A DNA stretch of 64,000 nt from Mesorhizobium sp. M1D.F.Ca.ET.043.01.1.1 (GCF_003952385.1 NZ_CP034444.1:1860001-1924000); one strand, 5' to 3'. Shown: positions 34,011 through 48,289, numbered from the stretch's first letter. Made by a program: numbers and translations. Notes: generated by a model not told the origin, from the sequence alone.

Positions 34011-35531
34011 CACGTCGTAGACGACGCGGTTGATGCCTTTCACTTCGTTGATGATACGGGTGGCGGCAGCGCCGAGGAACGCCATGTCGTAGTGGTAGAA
34101 ATCGGCCGTCATGCCGTCGACGGAGGTCACGGCGCGCAGCGCGCAGACGAATTCGTAGGTGCGACCGTCGCCCATCACGCCGACGGTCTGCACCGGCAGA
34201 AGCACGGCGAAGGCCTGCCAGATGGCGTCGTAGAGGCCGGCCTTGCGGATCTCGTCGAGATAGATGGCGTCAGCCTCGCGCAGGATCTCCAGCTTCTCGC
34301 GGGTGATGCCGCCCGGGCAGCGGATGGCAAGGCCGGGACCCGGGAACGGATGGCGGCCGATGAAGCTCTCGGGCAGGCCGAGCTCCTTGCCCAGCGCCCT
34401 CACCTCGTCCTTGAACAGTTCGCGCAGCGGCTCGACCAGCTTCATGTTCATGCGCTCGGGCAGGCCGCCGACATTGTGGTGCGACTTGATCGTCACCGAA
34501 GGCCCGCCGGAGAAGGAGACGCTCTCGATGACGTCGGGATAGAGCGTGCCCTGCGCCAGGAAATCGGCGCCGCCGAGTTTCTTCGCCTCTTCCTCGAACA
34601 CCTCGATGAACAGCCGGCCGATGGTCTTGCGCTTCTTCTCCGGATCGCTTTCGCCTTCGAGCGCCGTGATGAAGCGATCGGAGGCGTCGACCAGGATCAG
34701 CGGCAGGTTGTAGTGCTGGCGGAACATCTCCACCACACCTTTCGCCTCGTCCTTGCGCATCAGGCCGTGGTCGACCAGGATGCAGGTCAGCTGGTCGCCG
34801 ACCGCCTCATGGATGAGGAGCGCCGCGACCGAGGAATCGACGCCCCCCGACAGCGCGCAAATCACCTTGCCCGTGCCGACCTGCTTGCGGATCGCCTCGA
34901 CCGCCTGCTCGCGATAGGCTGCCATGGTCCAGCCCGTGGCGAGACCGGCGATATGGTGGACGAAGTTGCTCAGCAGCTTCGCGCCATCCGGGGTATGGAC
35001 GACCTCGGGGTGGAACTGAACCGCGTAGAACTTGCGCGCCTCGTCGGCAATGGCGGCGAAGGGCGCGCCGGTGGAGGTGCCGACGATCTTGAACCCGGCG
35101 GGAATGGCGGTGACGCGGTCGCCATGGCTCATCCAGACCTGGTGCCGCGTTCCCCTGGCCCAGACGCCGTCGAACAGCGCGCAATCGTCCTCGATCTCCA
35201 GGAAGGCCCGGCCGAACTCGCGGTGATGGCCGGCCTCGACCTTGCCGCCGAGCTGGGCGCACATCGTCTGCTCGCCATAGCAGATGCCGAGCACCGGAAT
35301 ACCGGCGGAAAAGACTTCGTCGGGCGCGCGCGGCGAACCGATGTCGACAGTCGAGTGCGGGCTGCCCGAAAGGATGACGGCCTTCGGCCGGATGCGGCGG
35401 AAGCCCTCGGCTGCGGACTGGAACGGAACGATCTCGCAATAGACCCCGGCTTCGCGCACGCGCCGCGCAATCAGCTGCGTGACCTGGCTGCCGAAGTCGA
35501 TGATGAGAACGGTGTCGGGATGTGTCGTCAT
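33975..35531 (-). CDS. guaA: GMP synthase (glutamine-hydrolysing)
   Basis: Converts XMP to GMP with ATP and glutamine in purine synthesis. The 518-residue protein is full length: class I amidotransferase domain (VLGICYGEQ with the catalytic Cys, [11 protein letters not shown] with His), the ATP pyrophosphatase P-loop [13 protein letters not shown] and the C-terminal dimerisation domain ending KPPGTIEWE. The intact C-terminus shows that insertion of the element restored the coding sequence. No riboswitch was noticed upstream. Confidence 0.97.
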   Translation of the reverse strand: MTTHPDTVLIIDFGSQVTQLIARRVREAGVYCEIVPFQSAAEGFRRIRPKAVILSGSPHSTVDIGSPRAPDEVFSAGIPVLGICYGEQTMCAQLGGKVEAGHHREFGRAFLEIEDDCALFDGVWARGTRHQVWMSHGDRVTAIPAGFKIVGTSTGAPFAAIADEARKFYAVQFHPEVVHTPDGAKLLSNFVHHIAGLATGWTMAAYREQAVEAIRKQVGTGKVICALSGGVDSSVAALLIHEAVGDQLTCILVDHGLMRKDEAKGVVEMFRQHYNLPLILVDASDRFITALEGESDPEKKRKTIGRLFIEVFEEEAKKLGGADFLAQGTLYPDVIESVSFSGGPSVTIKSHHNVGGLPERMNMKLVEPLRELFKDEVRALGKELGLPESFIGRHPFPGPGLAIRCPGGITREKLEILREADAIYLDEIRKAGLYDAIWQAFAVLLPVQTVGVMGDGRTYEFVCALRAVTSVDGMTADFYHYDMAFLGAAATRIINEVKGINRVVYDVTSKPPGTIEWE

Positions 35532-35606
35532 GGCGAGCCTTTAAAGAAAGAACCGATTCGGCGCAATGGTGGCGCGCTGCGGCTTTCGGTCCATTCAAGG
35601 CCTTTA

Positions 35607-35654
35607 AAGCATGTCTGCCGAAAGTGGCTCCGGTTTCGGAACAAAGACATGCTT
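35607..35654. repeat. Intergenic palindromic (REP-like) element
   Basis: AAGCATGTCT and AGACATGCTT are perfect 10-base arms around a 28-base interior that contains its own short pairing (CCGAAAG ... TTTCGG). It lies between guaA and the nucleosidase gene. It resembles the small dispersed hairpins common in rhizobial spacers. Confidence 0.6.
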
Positions 35655-35705
35655 GAAATCAAAGGCATGAAGCAGGTCGCGCGTATCTTTTTCACGCAGC
35701 CTGTT

Positions 35706-36344
35706 TTAGGTAAGGCGGATCGCGCCGGACGCAATCGCCTGCTCCAGCAGCCCTATTGCCGCGGCCAGCTTCTCGTCGATGACGTGAAGATATTCGGTCC
35801 AGTCGCCGACATGCCTCAGATCGGCGGCGCCGTCGGAAATGCCGCGCAGGCCGATCAGCGGCACACCGAACAGCTGGCAGGCGCGCAGGCAGGCAAAGGT
35901 CTCCATGTCGACCATGTCGGCATCGATCGCGTCATAGCCGGCACCGGTGACGATCGCGCCGCCGGTCGACAGCGCAGCGCTCCTGATGCCGGGGATGACG
36001 AAGGGCAGCGGCTGCGTCGCCGGCAGGTCGAGGAACGGCGTGGCGCCTTTCTCGAAACCCAGCGGCGAGGCGTCGATGTCGCGATAGCTCACCGACGCGG
36101 CCTGGTAGATTTCGGTCTGCTCGAGCGTGCGGCTTCCCGCGGAGCCCAGCGAGACGACGAGATCCGGCAGCGCGCCCTCGGCTTTCAGCGTCGCGAGCTC
36201 CGCGCCCAGCCGCACGGCGGCCTCGACCGGACCGACGCCGGTCATCAGCGGCGTGAAGAGTTTCTTCAGATGCGGTCCGTATTCGGCCTCGGCCGCCATG
36301 ACGAAGAGAACGGATTTTTCTGCTATCCGCGCAACGGTTGCCAT
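35706..36344 (-). CDS. mtnN: 5'-methylthioadenosine/S-adenosylhomocysteine nucleosidase
   Basis: Cleaves the N-glycosidic bond of MTA and SAH in methyl-group recycling. The 212-residue protein has the PNP/UDP phosphorylase fold: LFVMAAEAEYGP at the N-terminus, VSLGSAGSRT, the catalytic-site glutamate in ADMVDMETFACL and the acidic GISDGAAD. It is slightly shorter than the Escherichia coli enzyme. It overlaps no neighbour and is 3 bases from the PaaI-type gene, probably one operon. Confidence 0.85.
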   Translation of the reverse strand: MATVARIAEKSVLFVMAAEAEYGPHLKKLFTPLMTGVGPVEAAVRLGAELATLKAEGALPDLVVSLGSAGSRTLEQTEIYQAASVSYRDIDASPLGFEKGATPFLDLPATQPLPFVIPGIRSAALSTGGAIVTGAGYDAIDADMVDMETFACLRACQLFGVPLIGLRGISDGAADLRHVGDWTEYLHVIDEKLAAAIGLLEQAIASGAIRLT

Positions 36345-36347
36345 GGA

Positions 36348-36806
36348 TCACCCCTCGATGCCGTCGCGGCCGACAACCGTCATCATGGTGCCGGTCATGG
36401 TGGCGATCAGCTTGGCCTCGCCGTCGGCGGCGAAGGCGTAGGCCTGGCCGTCGGCAACAATGATGGTGCGCCCGGGCTTGGTCACCGAACCGCGGAACAG
36501 GAAACGCTCGCCCCTGCCCGGCGCGAGCAGGTTGACCTTGAATTCGATGGTCAGAACGCTGGAATTCTGCGGCAGCAGCGAGAACGCGGCATAGCCGCAG
36601 GCGGAGTCCAGCGCGGTCGAGATGACGCCGGCATGCAGGAAGCCGTGCTGCTGGGTGAGTGACGGCGCGTAAGGCATCTCGATCTCGATGATGCCGGGGG
36701 TGACCAGCGTCAGCTCCGCGCCGATGGTGGCCATCGCCTTCTGGCGGGCAAAGGAAGTCCTGACGCGATCCTCATAGTCGGGAGCGGGTACGATCTTGGC
36801 TGCCAT
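36348..36806 (-). CDS. PaaI-type hotdog-fold thioesterase
   Basis: A 152-residue hotdog protein: LTQQHGFLHAGVISTALDSA contains the conserved HG and the acidic residue of the PaaI family, followed by SVLTIEFKVNLLAPGRG and a C-terminal strand set. Enzymes of this group hydrolyse acyl- or aryl-CoA thioesters; the substrate is unknown. It is co-directional with the nucleosidase gene, with a three-base gap. Confidence 0.85.
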   Translation of the reverse strand: MAAKIVPAPDYEDRVRTSFARQKAMATIGAELTLVTPGIIEIEMPYAPSLTQQHGFLHAGVISTALDSACGYAAFSLLPQNSSVLTIEFKVNLLAPGRGERFLFRGSVTKPGRTIIVADGQAYAFAADGEAKLIATMTGTMMTVVGRDGIEG

Positions 36807-36901
36807 GGCCTTCGCCTCACGTTTTGCTGGCGAAGCTTATTGCAGAGGCGGGCAGGACAGGCAATCTCTTATGTTGCAGCGCAGCAAAACGCCGGCTGCC
36901 C

Positions 36902-38206
36902 TCAGGCCACCTTGCGCAAGGCGTGGAAGTAGAATCCATCGGTGCCGCTGAGCGCCGGCGACAGCGAGATGCCGCCGGCGTCGGCGATGCGGGCTTGGCC
37001 TTCATGGCCGGGGAAATGGCTGTCCCAGAGCCGGCGATGGTCGACCGGCTCAAAGTTGCCATGGCGCTCGCGGAAAGCCGCGACCTGCTCGCCGTTTTCG
37101 CCATCGAACACCGAGCAGGTTATGTAGACGAGCAGTCCGCCCGGCTTCACGAACGCCTGCGCCGTGTCGAGGATCGCCTGCTGCTCGCCCTTGCGGGCAT
37201 CGAGCTGTCTGTCGGTCAGCCGCCATTTGGCGTCGGGCCGCCGCCGCCAGGTGCCGCTGCCGGTGCAGGGCGCGTCGATCAGCACGATGTCCATATGCGC
37301 GGTGAGCGGCGCGAGCTCGGCGGGCTTGCTGACGACCTGGATGTTGCGGCCGTGCGCGCGGCGGATGCGCTCGAAGATCGGCGCCAGCCGCACCTTCTCC
37401 GCGTCATGAGCGAAGACCTGGCCGCGATTGTCCATCTCGGCCGAGAGCGCCAGCGTCTTGCCGCCGGCGCCGGCGCAATAGTCGAGCACCTGCATGCCAG
37501 GCTCGGCGCCGGCAAGCGCTGCGGCAAGCTGCGAGCCCTCGTCCTGAACCTCGAACCAGCCTTTCTGGAAGGCGGGCTCGGCCTGTACGTTCGGATGCCT
37601 GCCGTCGCCGTCGATCGGCGGGATGCGGACGCCGTGCGGCGCGATTGCCGCAGGTGCCGCACCCGTGCCCTGGAGTTCGGCCAGCACCTTGCCGCGGTCG
37701 GACAGCAAGGCATTGACCCTGAGGTCCAGCGGCGGACGCATCGCAAGAGCCGCCCCCTCCTCGACCCAGGCCTCGCCATAGGCCCGATCGAAGAGCGGCG
37801 CGCACCAGTCCGGAACATCGGCCCGCACGGCATCCGGCGCATCGGCAAGCCTGCGGCCGGCTGCCGCCTTTAGTTCGGCGGCGCTGAGCAGCGGCGGCGC
37901 GAACTTGTCGCCGTCGAGCGCATCGTTCAGCGACTGCGCCGTCTGGCCCCATTCGAGCAGCAGCGCGCCGAAGCCGATGGCGCGCGGCGTGTCCTCGTCG
38001 AAGAGCCATCCGGCCGAGCGCTTGCGGCGCAACGCGTCGTAGACGATGTTGCCGATCGCCGCGCGGTCGCCGCCGCCGGCAAAGCGGTGCGACAGGCCCC
38101 AGTCGCGCAGGGCGTCGGCCACGGGCCGGTGGCGCCTGCCGATATCTTCCAGAACTTCGATGGCCGCCGCCAGCCTTCCGCCCAGTCGCATTCTCGCTTC
38201 CGTCAA
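36902..38206 (-). CDS. RsmB/NOP-family class I SAM-dependent RNA methyltransferase
   Basis: Probably a 5-methylcytosine methyltransferase for rRNA or tRNA. The 434-residue protein shows the SAM site VLDYCAGAGGKTLAL, motif IV DAPCTGSGTWRRRPD and motif VI VYITCSVFDGENG, giving the two cysteines of the NOP/Sun mechanism. The N-terminal 150 residues resemble the RsmB RNA-binding part but are shorter. The exact target position cannot be given from sequence. Confidence 0.9.
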   Translation of the reverse strand: MTEARMRLGGRLAAAIEVLEDIGRRHRPVADALRDWGLSHRFAGGGDRAAIGNIVYDALRRKRSAGWLFDEDTPRAIGFGALLLEWGQTAQSLNDALDGDKFAPPLLSAAELKAAAGRRLADAPDAVRADVPDWCAPLFDRAYGEAWVEEGAALAMRPPLDLRVNALLSDRGKVLAELQGTGAAPAAIAPHGVRIPPIDGDGRHPNVQAEPAFQKGWFEVQDEGSQLAAALAGAEPGMQVLDYCAGAGGKTLALSAEMDNRGQVFAHDAEKVRLAPIFERIRRAHGRNIQVVSKPAELAPLTAHMDIVLIDAPCTGSGTWRRRPDAKWRLTDRQLDARKGEQQAILDTAQAFVKPGGLLVYITCSVFDGENGEQVAAFRERHGNFEPVDHRRLWDSHFPGHEGQARIADAGGISLSPALSGTDGFYFHALRKVA

Positions 38207-38523
38207 CCGTTGCTTCGAGCCCTGCTCTTAGAGCCTTTCCTGCTCCGATTGAAACATTTCTGTTGCGGCGGGGCCAAAAGCGACCCGTCCATGGCCATCC
38301 CCTGGACAACAGACGGAACGCTTTTCGAAACAGTCGACCGCCAGCGGAACCAAGAACAAATCGACCGGAACATGAAAGTTCTCTAATGTTTTGACTGGAG
38401 CCTACAAGCAAGCGGTGTGGCTTAACCACTCAGCTTTGCAAGTTTTCCGCGTGGGAATACTCTCTCGCCTGTGATTCGCGGCGCGGAAAACGCGGTTTGA
38501 CGGATCCCTATGAGGAGAGGGCA
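38207..38523. promoter_or_regulatory. Divergent promoter region of the methyltransferase and aquaporin genes
   Basis: No gene is supported. The aquaporin leader contains a 10-base inverted repeat, GTTTTCCGCG (38,442-38,451) and CGCGGAAAAC (38,482-38,491), ending 32 bases before the start codon. Confidence 0.45.
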
Positions 38524-39201
38524 ATGAAGACTTATCTGGCAGAAGTTCTAGGCACGTTTTTGTTGGTGTTCATCGGCACGGCCTCCGTGGTCACGGGTGG
38601 CTTCGGCGGCGCGCTGCCGCTCGGCCAGGAGGGCATCGGCCTGGCGTTCGGCATCGGCCTGATCGCGGCGGCCTATGCGATCGGCCCGATCTCGGGCGCA
38701 CATCTCAATCCGGCGGTGACGCTCGGCGTGTTCCTTGCGGGACGGATGCCGGCCAAGGATGTCGTCCCTTACTGGATCGCGCAGATCATCGGCGCCATCA
38801 TCGCTTCGCTGGCGCTGTGGATCATCGTCACCGGCCAGGCCGGCGGCCACACCGGCGGCTTCGGCGCCAATGGCTGGGACGAGGCGAAATGGGGCATGAG
38901 CTCCGCCTTCCTGTGGGAGCTGATCGGCACCTTCACCTTCGTCACCGTCATCCTCGGCGTCACAAACGCCAAGCATACGACGGCCTTTGCCGGCCTGGTC
39001 ATCGGCCTGACGCTGGCAGGGATCCACTTCGCCATGATCCCGGTCACCGGCACCTCGGTCAACCCGGCGCGCTCGATCGGCCCGGCACTGTTTTCGGGCG
39101 GCGCGGCGCTCGGCCAGCTTTGGCTTTTCATTGTCGCGCCGCTGATCGGCGGAGCGATCGCCGGCGTCGTCGCCAAGGCAGGCATCTTCGAAAAAGACTG
39201 A
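38524..39201 (+). CDS. aqpZ: Aquaporin Z
   Basis: Inner-membrane water channel. The 225-residue protein has six membrane helices and both NPA boxes, SGAHLNPAVTLG and GTSVNPARSIGPA. The selectivity-filter positions fit a water-specific AqpZ: His in LAGIHFAMIP, Thr in TGTSV and Arg in NPARS. GAGGAGAGGGCA precedes the ATG. A strong terminator follows at 39,220. Confidence 0.95.
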   Translation: MKTYLAEVLGTFLLVFIGTASVVTGGFGGALPLGQEGIGLAFGIGLIAAAYAIGPISGAHLNPAVTLGVFLAGRMPAKDVVPYWIAQIIGAIIASLALWIIVTGQAGGHTGGFGANGWDEAKWGMSSAFLWELIGTFTFVTVILGVTNAKHTTAFAGLVIGLTLAGIHFAMIPVTGTSVNPARSIGPALFSGGAALGQLWLFIVAPLIGGAIAGVVAKAGIFEKD

Positions 39202-39219
39202 TCCTCGAAGCTCTGAATC

Positions 39220-39253
39220 AAAAAGGCGCGGGCATGAACCCGCGCCTTTTTAC
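39220..39253 (+). terminator. Rho-independent terminator of aqpZ
   Basis: AAAAAGGCGCGGG and CCCGCGCCTTTTT pair around CATGAA, 18 bases after the stop codon. The A-run on the other side would allow function in both directions. Confidence 0.9.
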
Positions 39254-39318
39254 TTGGGAGGATGAGCCCTTGCTTCGAGCGGTTCACCGTTTCGCGGAAA
39301 TGGCGAACCGCGCTCTTT

Positions 39319-42742
<3,424 letters not shown>

Positions 42743-42795
42743 AACGTCCTTCTACGCCTCTCCATCCCCGCGTGATGCCGGCCTGCGACGATGTT

Positions 42796-43899
42796 TCAGG
42801 GCACGAATATCAAAAATACATACGTAAAAAACACCACAACATGGACCATCCCCGTCAGGAACGTCGTTCTTTCGGTGCTGAAGCTGACGCTGCATATGAA
42901 TAGCGCCAGGACCAAAAGCACCGCGTCAGCCGCCGGAAGCCCTAAGGTCAATCCCCTGCCCGTCAGCAGGCTGGCGGCCGCGACCGCCGGTATTGTCAAA
43001 CCGATCGTGGCGCAAGCCGAACCCATCGCAACGTTCAAGCTGCGCTGCAGCTCGTTGTTGAGCGAAGCGCGAACCGCCGAAAGGGCCTCCGGCATCAAAA
43101 CCAGCCCCGCGATCAACGCTCCGACAATGCTGTCGGCCTGGGCCACCTGGTAGGCGACGAGTGTGTCCTCGACACTTGCGGCGACCTGCTCGGCGAGCAT
43201 GACAATTCCGATCAGCCCGGCTGCCAGCAGAAGAGCGCTGACGGAAATGCTTGCGTGAGGGGCCGAGTGCATCGAAACGTCGTGTGCCTCTCCTTGCACG
43301 AAGTCCTCCCGGTGCCGGACGGTCTGGGCGAACACGAAACTTGCATAGAGCAGCACCGAAAGGACGCTTACAAAACCAAGCTGGGCTGCCGAAAACGTGC
43401 CGGGATCCGTGGTTTGTGTGTAGGTCGGCAGAATAAGCGTCATGACGGTCAACGCGATCAGGACAGCCAGATACGCGCTGGTCCCTTGTCGAAGAATTGC
43501 CTGCTTGCGATGGAGCCAGCCGCCAAGCGTGAGACAGATGCCGACAACGCCGGTGGAGGTAATCATCACCGTCGAGAAAACGGACTCACGCGCCAATGTC
43601 GGGTTGTTCTCTCCATGCAGCATCATGGAGACGATGATCGAGACTTCGATCGCCGTCACGGCAAAGGTCAGCACCAATGTCCCGTACGGCTCCCCGACGC
43701 GCCGGGCCACCGCCTCGGCGTGATCGAGCACCACGAAAATGGTGGTGAACATAATCGCGCTCGACAGCGCTCCAACGAGGATCTTGGCGTTCAGCGAACC
43801 TTCGTCCACCGAAAAGCCGCTGGCCCTGACCGCGACAGCCATCGCCAGCGCGGCCACTGGCATCGTGTAGGAAATCGCCGACCGTCCGAAACCAGTCAT
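42796..43899 (-). CDS. ChaA/y4hA-type cation/proton antiporter
   Basis: Inner-membrane protein of 367 residues with about eleven hydrophobic segments. Two acidic repeat motifs of the CaCA superfamily are visible: TFAVTAIEVSIIVSMMLHG and LIAGLVLMPEALSAVRASLNN. ChaA exchanges calcium, sodium or potassium for protons; the rhizobial group is usually named y4hA. Substrate uncertain. Confidence 0.85.
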   Translation of the reverse strand: MTGFGRSAISYTMPVAALAMAVAVRASGFSVDEGSLNAKILVGALSSAIMFTTIFVVLDHAEAVARRVGEPYGTLVLTFAVTAIEVSIIVSMMLHGENNPTLARESVFSTVMITSTGVVGICLTLGGWLHRKQAILRQGTSAYLAVLIALTVMTLILPTYTQTTDPGTFSAAQLGFVSVLSVLLYASFVFAQTVRHREDFVQGEAHDVSMHSAPHASISVSALLLAAGLIGIVMLAEQVAASVEDTLVAYQVAQADSIVGALIAGLVLMPEALSAVRASLNNELQRSLNVAMGSACATIGLTIPAVAAASLLTGRGLTLGLPAADAVLLVLALFICSVSFSTERTTFLTGMVHVVVFFTYVFLIFVP

Positions 43900-43994
43900 T
43901 CAAGCCCCCAAACGCCACGCGCGTTTCCGCCAACTTAGCGGAAAAAGCGCGTCGGGAGCACTCTCACGGCATCATTGCCTGCCAAGCGCACGAT

Positions 43995-44618
43995 TCAAAA
44001 CACGATTGAGGACTGGGCACCATTTTCGGCATCGAATGTCTCAATGGCCTTGCGAACCGCCCCACAGAATCTTCCCAGAAGTTCCGGCTCGCTCCCCAGT
44101 CGACGGCGCAGCGAAAAGGGCACTTCCAGCTGGGCTCCTTTGCCCGTCAATCCTCGGTTGACGATGTTCGAATCCTGGATACCTGGAAAGGGATGGTTAT
44201 CCTTTTTGGTCTGGAAGTCGGCTTCCTGGAGACGCCAGGCTATCTCCAAAACCAACGCGGCGTCCTTGCCGCCCAGGTAGACTGTCGAGGGATCGTTCCG
44301 ATCCTGGCGACCGTGGATAGCGACGACGGTGGACTTCGTCCGCAACAGTTCCAGCGCGGTTGCCTCGTCAAAGTTCCTGGACGTTATGTGCAGCTCCCGG
44401 TTGCTTTCCGGCATGAGCCCTTCAAAGCAATACATATCGAGATCGCGCCCTGCTATCGTCTCGGTGATCAGAGAGGTGCGGGGCTCGATCTTGCCGCCGT
44501 GCGGGGCCATGACGATCGCACTGCCGGTTCGCGCTCCGCGCCGGACGACTATGCGATAATCTATGTTTTCGATTTTGGCGGCTTTCAGCGCCGCGAAATT
44601 TGGAAACTCGTTGTCCAT
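43995..44618 (-). CDS. Phage-type poly-gamma-glutamate hydrolase family protein
   Basis: A 207-residue protein with VMAPHGGKIEPRTSLITETI, CFEGLMPESNRELHITSRNF and VVAIHGRQD, matching the zinc-binding pattern of the phage poly-gamma-glutamate hydrolase (DUF867) family, which has a carboxypeptidase-like fold. Such enzymes degrade gamma-glutamyl polymers; in a chromosomal rhizobial setting the substrate is unknown. The start is 10 bases past the acyl-CoA synthetase stop side (tail spacing on the same strand). Confidence 0.75.
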   Translation of the reverse strand: MDNEFPNFAALKAAKIENIDYRIVVRRGARTGSAIVMAPHGGKIEPRTSLITETIAGRDLDMYCFEGLMPESNRELHITSRNFDEATALELLRTKSTVVAIHGRQDRNDPSTVYLGGKDAALVLEIAWRLQEADFQTKKDNHPFPGIQDSNIVNRGLTGKGAQLEVPFSLRRRLGSEPELLGRFCGAVRKAIETFDAENGAQSSIVF

Positions 44619-44628
44619 AAATCCCGTT

Positions 44629-46389
44629 TCACGCCGTCTTCTGTGCCACCAGCCCCAATTCCTCGACCATGGCCTTGCGCATCAGAAACTTCTGCGGCTT
44701 GCCGGTGACCGTCATCGGCAACTCGGTGCGGAAGCGGATGTAGCGCGGGATCTTGTAGTGCGCGATCTGGCCGGCGCAGAAGGCCTTGATCTCCTGCTCC
44801 GTGGCGATCTGGTTGGGCTTCAGCACGATCCAGGCGCAGAGCTCCTCGCCATATTTGTCGTCGGGGACGCCGAACACCTGCACTTCCTTGATCTTCGGAT
44901 GGCGATAGAGGAACTCTTCCACCTCGCGCGGATAGACGTTCTCGCCGCCGCGGATGACCATGTCCTTCACCCGGCCGACAATGTTGCAGTAGCCCTCGGC
45001 GTCTATTGTCGCGAGGTCGCCGGTATGCATCCAGCCGTCGGCGTCGATCGCCTCGCGCGTCTTCTCGGCGTCGTCCCAGTAACCCTTCATCACCGAATAG
45101 CCGCGCGTGCAGAGCTCGCCAGGCTCCCCGACAGCGACCGTGGCGCCGTCGGCGCCGATCGCCTTGACCTCGACATGGGGATGGATGCGACCGACGGTGG
45201 AGACGCGCTTTTCGAGCGGATCGTCGACGCTGCTCTGGAACGAGACCGGGCTGGTCTCGGTCATACCGTAGGCGATCGTCACTTGGCTCATATGCATCAG
45301 CGACACCACCTTCTTCATCACCTCGATCGGACATGGCGAGCCGGCCATGATGCCCGTGCGCAGGCTGGAAAGGTCGAAGGTCGAAAAATCCGCATGATCG
45401 AGCATGGCGACGAACATGGTCGGCACGCCGTAGAGGCCGGTACAACGTTCCTGCGCGACCGCCTTCAGCGTCGCGCCGGCATCGAAACCTTCGCCCGGGA
45501 AGACCATCGTCGCGCCCTTGGTGACGCAGCCAATCGTGCCCATCGACATGCCGAAGCAATGATAGAGCGGCACCGGAATGCAAAGCCGATCGTCGACGGT
45601 GAGTTTTATCGCCGAGGTGACGAAATTGCCGTTGTTGACGATGTTCAAATGGGTCAGCGTCGCGCCCTTCGGCGCGCCGGTCGTTCCGCTCGTAAACTGG
45701 ATGTTGATGGCCTCATTCGGCTTCAGGCTCTCGGAGATGCGGTCGAGGCTGTCATGCTCGTCGCGCCCGGCCATGGCGAGCACGTCGCCGAAGTTGAACA
45801 TGCCGGGCGAATTGTCGTCGCCCATGCGGATGACGATCTCCAGCGCCGGCAGCTTCTTCGCCTTGAGCTTGCCGGGCTCGGCGGTGGCGATCTCCGGCGC
45901 CAGCGCCTCGATCATGCCGAGATAGTCGGAGGTCTTGAACTGGACCGCCGTCACCAGCGCTCGGCAAGCGACTTTGTTCAGCGCATATTCGAGCTCGGTC
46001 AGCCGGTAGGCCGGGTTGATGTTGACCAGGATGAGGCCGATGCGGGCGGTGGCGAACTGCGTCACCAGCCATTCCCAGCGATTGGGCGACCAGATGCCGA
46101 CGCGGTCGCCCTTCTCCAATCCGAGCGCCAGGAAGCCGGCGGCCAGAGCGTCGACGGCGTCCGACAGCTCGCTCCAGGTGAAGCGCTTGTCCTGGCCGAC
46201 GAAGACGGCGGCGTCGAGCGTGGCGTATTTGCTCACCGTGTCGGAAAACAGCTCCGGAATGGTCTTGTCGAGCAAGGGGAGCGAGCGGTCGCCCGAGACA
46301 TGCGCCCTGCCGTCCACCGGAGCAATGAAGCTATTCTGCGCTTTGCGCAGATTGGTGGCGTTCATGAGCTCGTCGAGTTTGATCGCCAT
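44629..46389 (-). CDS. AMP-binding acyl-CoA synthetase (medium/long chain type)
   Basis: Activates a carboxylic acid to acyl-CoA with ATP. The 586-residue protein carries the P-loop-like [20 protein letters not shown], the YGMTETSP motif, [12 protein letters not shown] and [20 protein letters not shown], with the catalytic Lys in [11 protein letters not shown]. The family includes FadD3-like and AcsF-type enzymes; the chain length cannot be read from sequence. It is followed closely by the hydrolase gene. Confidence 0.92.
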   Translation of the reverse strand: MAIKLDELMNATNLRKAQNSFIAPVDGRAHVSGDRSLPLLDKTIPELFSDTVSKYATLDAAVFVGQDKRFTWSELSDAVDALAAGFLALGLEKGDRVGIWSPNRWEWLVTQFATARIGLILVNINPAYRLTELEYALNKVACRALVTAVQFKTSDYLGMIEALAPEIATAEPGKLKAKKLPALEIVIRMGDDNSPGMFNFGDVLAMAGRDEHDSLDRISESLKPNEAINIQFTSGTTGAPKGATLTHLNIVNNGNFVTSAIKLTVDDRLCIPVPLYHCFGMSMGTIGCVTKGATMVFPGEGFDAGATLKAVAQERCTGLYGVPTMFVAMLDHADFSTFDLSSLRTGIMAGSPCPIEVMKKVVSLMHMSQVTIAYGMTETSPVSFQSSVDDPLEKRVSTVGRIHPHVEVKAIGADGATVAVGEPGELCTRGYSVMKGYWDDAEKTREAIDADGWMHTGDLATIDAEGYCNIVGRVKDMVIRGGENVYPREVEEFLYRHPKIKEVQVFGVPDDKYGEELCAWIVLKPNQIATEQEIKAFCAGQIAHYKIPRYIRFRTELPMTVTGKPQKFLMRKAMVEELGLVAQKTA

Positions 46390-46462
46390 CGCCGTTTCCT
46401 CCCGGAATAAGCCAGCCTATCAGCCTGCCGGGATGGTGGAAACCCGCCGAAGGTATGGGGGG

Positions 46463-47161
46463 TCAAGCGACCAGCGCGGCCATCTTCGCGGCGATATCGC
46501 GCAACAGAGCCTCATCGGCCGCGTCACGCTGGTTCTTCGAAGCGACGAGACAGGCCTGCGACTTCAGGATCACGCCGTCGCCCAGCACCTTGAGGTGGTT
46601 GGCGCGCAGCGTCGATCCGGTCGTGGTGATGTCGACGATGACGTCAGCCAAACCGGCCGCCGGCGCGCCTTCGGTGGCGCCGAGGCTCTCGACGATGCGG
46701 TAGACCTGGATGCCGTGCTTGAGCGAGAAGAACTGCTGCGTCAGCCGCCAGTATTTGGTGGCGATGCGCAACCGCCTGCCGTGACGCTGGCGGAAATCGG
46801 CGGCGACGTCGTCGAGATCGGCCATGGTGTCGACGTCGAGCCAGATGTCGGGCACCGCGACCACGACATCGGCATGGCCGAAGCCGAGGCGGGCGACGAT
46901 CTCGGCGCGCGCTTCGCAGTCGGCGAGGTTCTCGCGCAGCAGGTCCTCGCCGGTGATGCCGAGATCGACCGTGCCCTGGCCGATCTCGCCGGCGATTTCG
47001 GACGCGGAGAGGAAAGCCACCTCGACATTGTCGAGGCCATCGATGCGGGCGCGGTATTTGCGGTCGTCCTCAGGCAGGGTGACCGCCAGTCCGGCCCTGG
47101 CCAGCACTTCCAGCGACTGCTCCTTGAGACGGCCCTTCGACGGGATCGCCAGCGTGATCAT
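46463..47161 (-). CDS. hisG: ATP phosphoribosyltransferase, short (HisZ-dependent) form
   Basis: First enzyme of histidine synthesis, joining ATP and PRPP. The 232-residue protein starts [20 protein letters not shown] and carries the PRPP loop [19 protein letters not shown]. It lacks the C-terminal histidine-binding domain of the long form, so it needs the regulatory subunit HisZ, encoded directly upstream. The start overlaps the hisZ stop by four bases (ATGA). Confidence 0.93.
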   Translation of the reverse strand: MITLAIPSKGRLKEQSLEVLARAGLAVTLPEDDRKYRARIDGLDNVEVAFLSASEIAGEIGQGTVDLGITGEDLLRENLADCEARAEIVARLGFGHADVVVAVPDIWLDVDTMADLDDVAADFRQRHGRRLRIATKYWRLTQQFFSLKHGIQVYRIVESLGATEGAPAAGLADVIVDITTTGSTLRANHLKVLGDGVILKSQACLVASKNQRDAADEALLRDIAAKMAALVA

Positions 47162-48279
47162 TTCGCGCCCTCCCGCAAAGCCTCGATGCGGTCGAGCCAG
47201 ACCGAGAAGCCGACGCCGGGGATCGGCTTCCTGGCGCCCAGCAGCGTCAGCAGCCGGTCGTAGCGGCCGCCGCCGACCAGCGGCCGGTCGCCATCGGCAG
47301 CCGCGATCTCGAAGACCAGACCGGTGTAGTAGTCGAGCGGACGGCCAAAGGCGGCGTCGTAGCGGATTTCCGCCATCGGCAGGCCATGCGCCTCGATCGC
47401 CTTGGCGCGGCCGGCGAAATTCTCCAGCGCAGCGCCGAGCGACAGGCCGGCATCGGAAGCGAATTTTTCCAGCGCTTCCGTGGCGTCGCCTAGTGCGACA
47501 TCGATCGCGAGAAAGCCCTTCAGCGCCGAGAAGGCCTCGTCGGACAGCCGCACGCTGCGAAGCTGCGCTTTCTCGATCAGCCGCCGCGCGATGTCGGCAG
47601 GCGCGCGGCCGGTCGATGCCGACAGGCTGGCCTGCTCCATGCCGGCGGCGATATGCGCGGCAAGGCCTTCCGCGTCGCCGTCGAGCACCAGCATGGCGAC
47701 CGGACCCGAGAGCTGGCTGTTGCGCGGCGGGTTGGCAAGATCGGCAAGCGCTGCCTCCAGCATCGTCGCGGAGCCGAAGGCGCGCGCAAGCCGCATGCGC
47801 CAGCCGCGCGGCAGGCCAAGCGCGGCCAGCACCGCCTCGAACACAGTCTGGTCGCCGAGCGTGACGGCGAGCGGCTGTCCGGGCAGCACCAGCGAGAGCA
47901 GCGCGTGCGCATCGGCCAGCGAGCGGGCATCGGCCGCCGCCGTGTCGCGATCGCCGAGATCCTCGATGCCGGCCTGGAAGAACTCGTTGCCGCCTTCGCG
48001 GCGTTGGCGAAACACTTCGCCGAGATAGGAATAACGGCGCGGCGTGCCGGCCTGGCTGGCGATGTGGTCGAGGCAGACCGGAATGGTGAATTCGGGCCTG
48101 AGGCACAGCGTCTTGCCAGTCTCGCTTTCGGTGAGGAAGATGCGGCGGCGCAGGTCTTCGCCCGCCATGTCGAGGAACGGATCGGCCGGCTGCAGCACCG
48201 CGACCTCGACCGCGTGCGTGTCGCGCGCGGCGAAGAGTTTTGCGATGTCGGCGGCGATGGCGGGGTAGCGGGAGATCAT
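47158..48279 (-). CDS. hisZ: HisZ, regulatory subunit of ATP phosphoribosyltransferase
   Basis: A 373-residue histidyl-tRNA synthetase-like protein without the anticodon-binding domain. [21 protein letters not shown] and [20 protein letters not shown] are class II synthetase motifs, and [23 protein letters not shown] are the paralogue's signature regions. It makes the active hetero-octamer with short HisG and confers feedback control. A mosaic palindrome separates it from hisS upstream. Confidence 0.93.
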   Translation of the reverse strand: MISRYPAIAADIAKLFAARDTHAVEVAVLQPADPFLDMAGEDLRRRIFLTESETGKTLCLRPEFTIPVCLDHIASQAGTPRRYSYLGEVFRQRREGGNEFFQAGIEDLGDRDTAAADARSLADAHALLSLVLPGQPLAVTLGDQTVFEAVLAALGLPRGWRMRLARAFGSATMLEAALADLANPPRNSQLSGPVAMLVLDGDAEGLAAHIAAGMEQASLSASTGRAPADIARRLIEKAQLRSVRLSDEAFSALKGFLAIDVALGDATEALEKFASDAGLSLGAALENFAGRAKAIEAHGLPMAEIRYDAAFGRPLDYYTGLVFEIAAADGDRPLVGGGRYDRLLTLLGARKPIPGVGFSVWLDRIEALREGAK

Positions 48280-48289
48280 GCGGCACGCC

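Noticed and set aside
34092..36662. 856-codon plus-strand frame opposite guaA and mtnN
   Set aside because: It spans two real minus-strand genes and their spacer and has no recognisable domain; a high-GC artefact.
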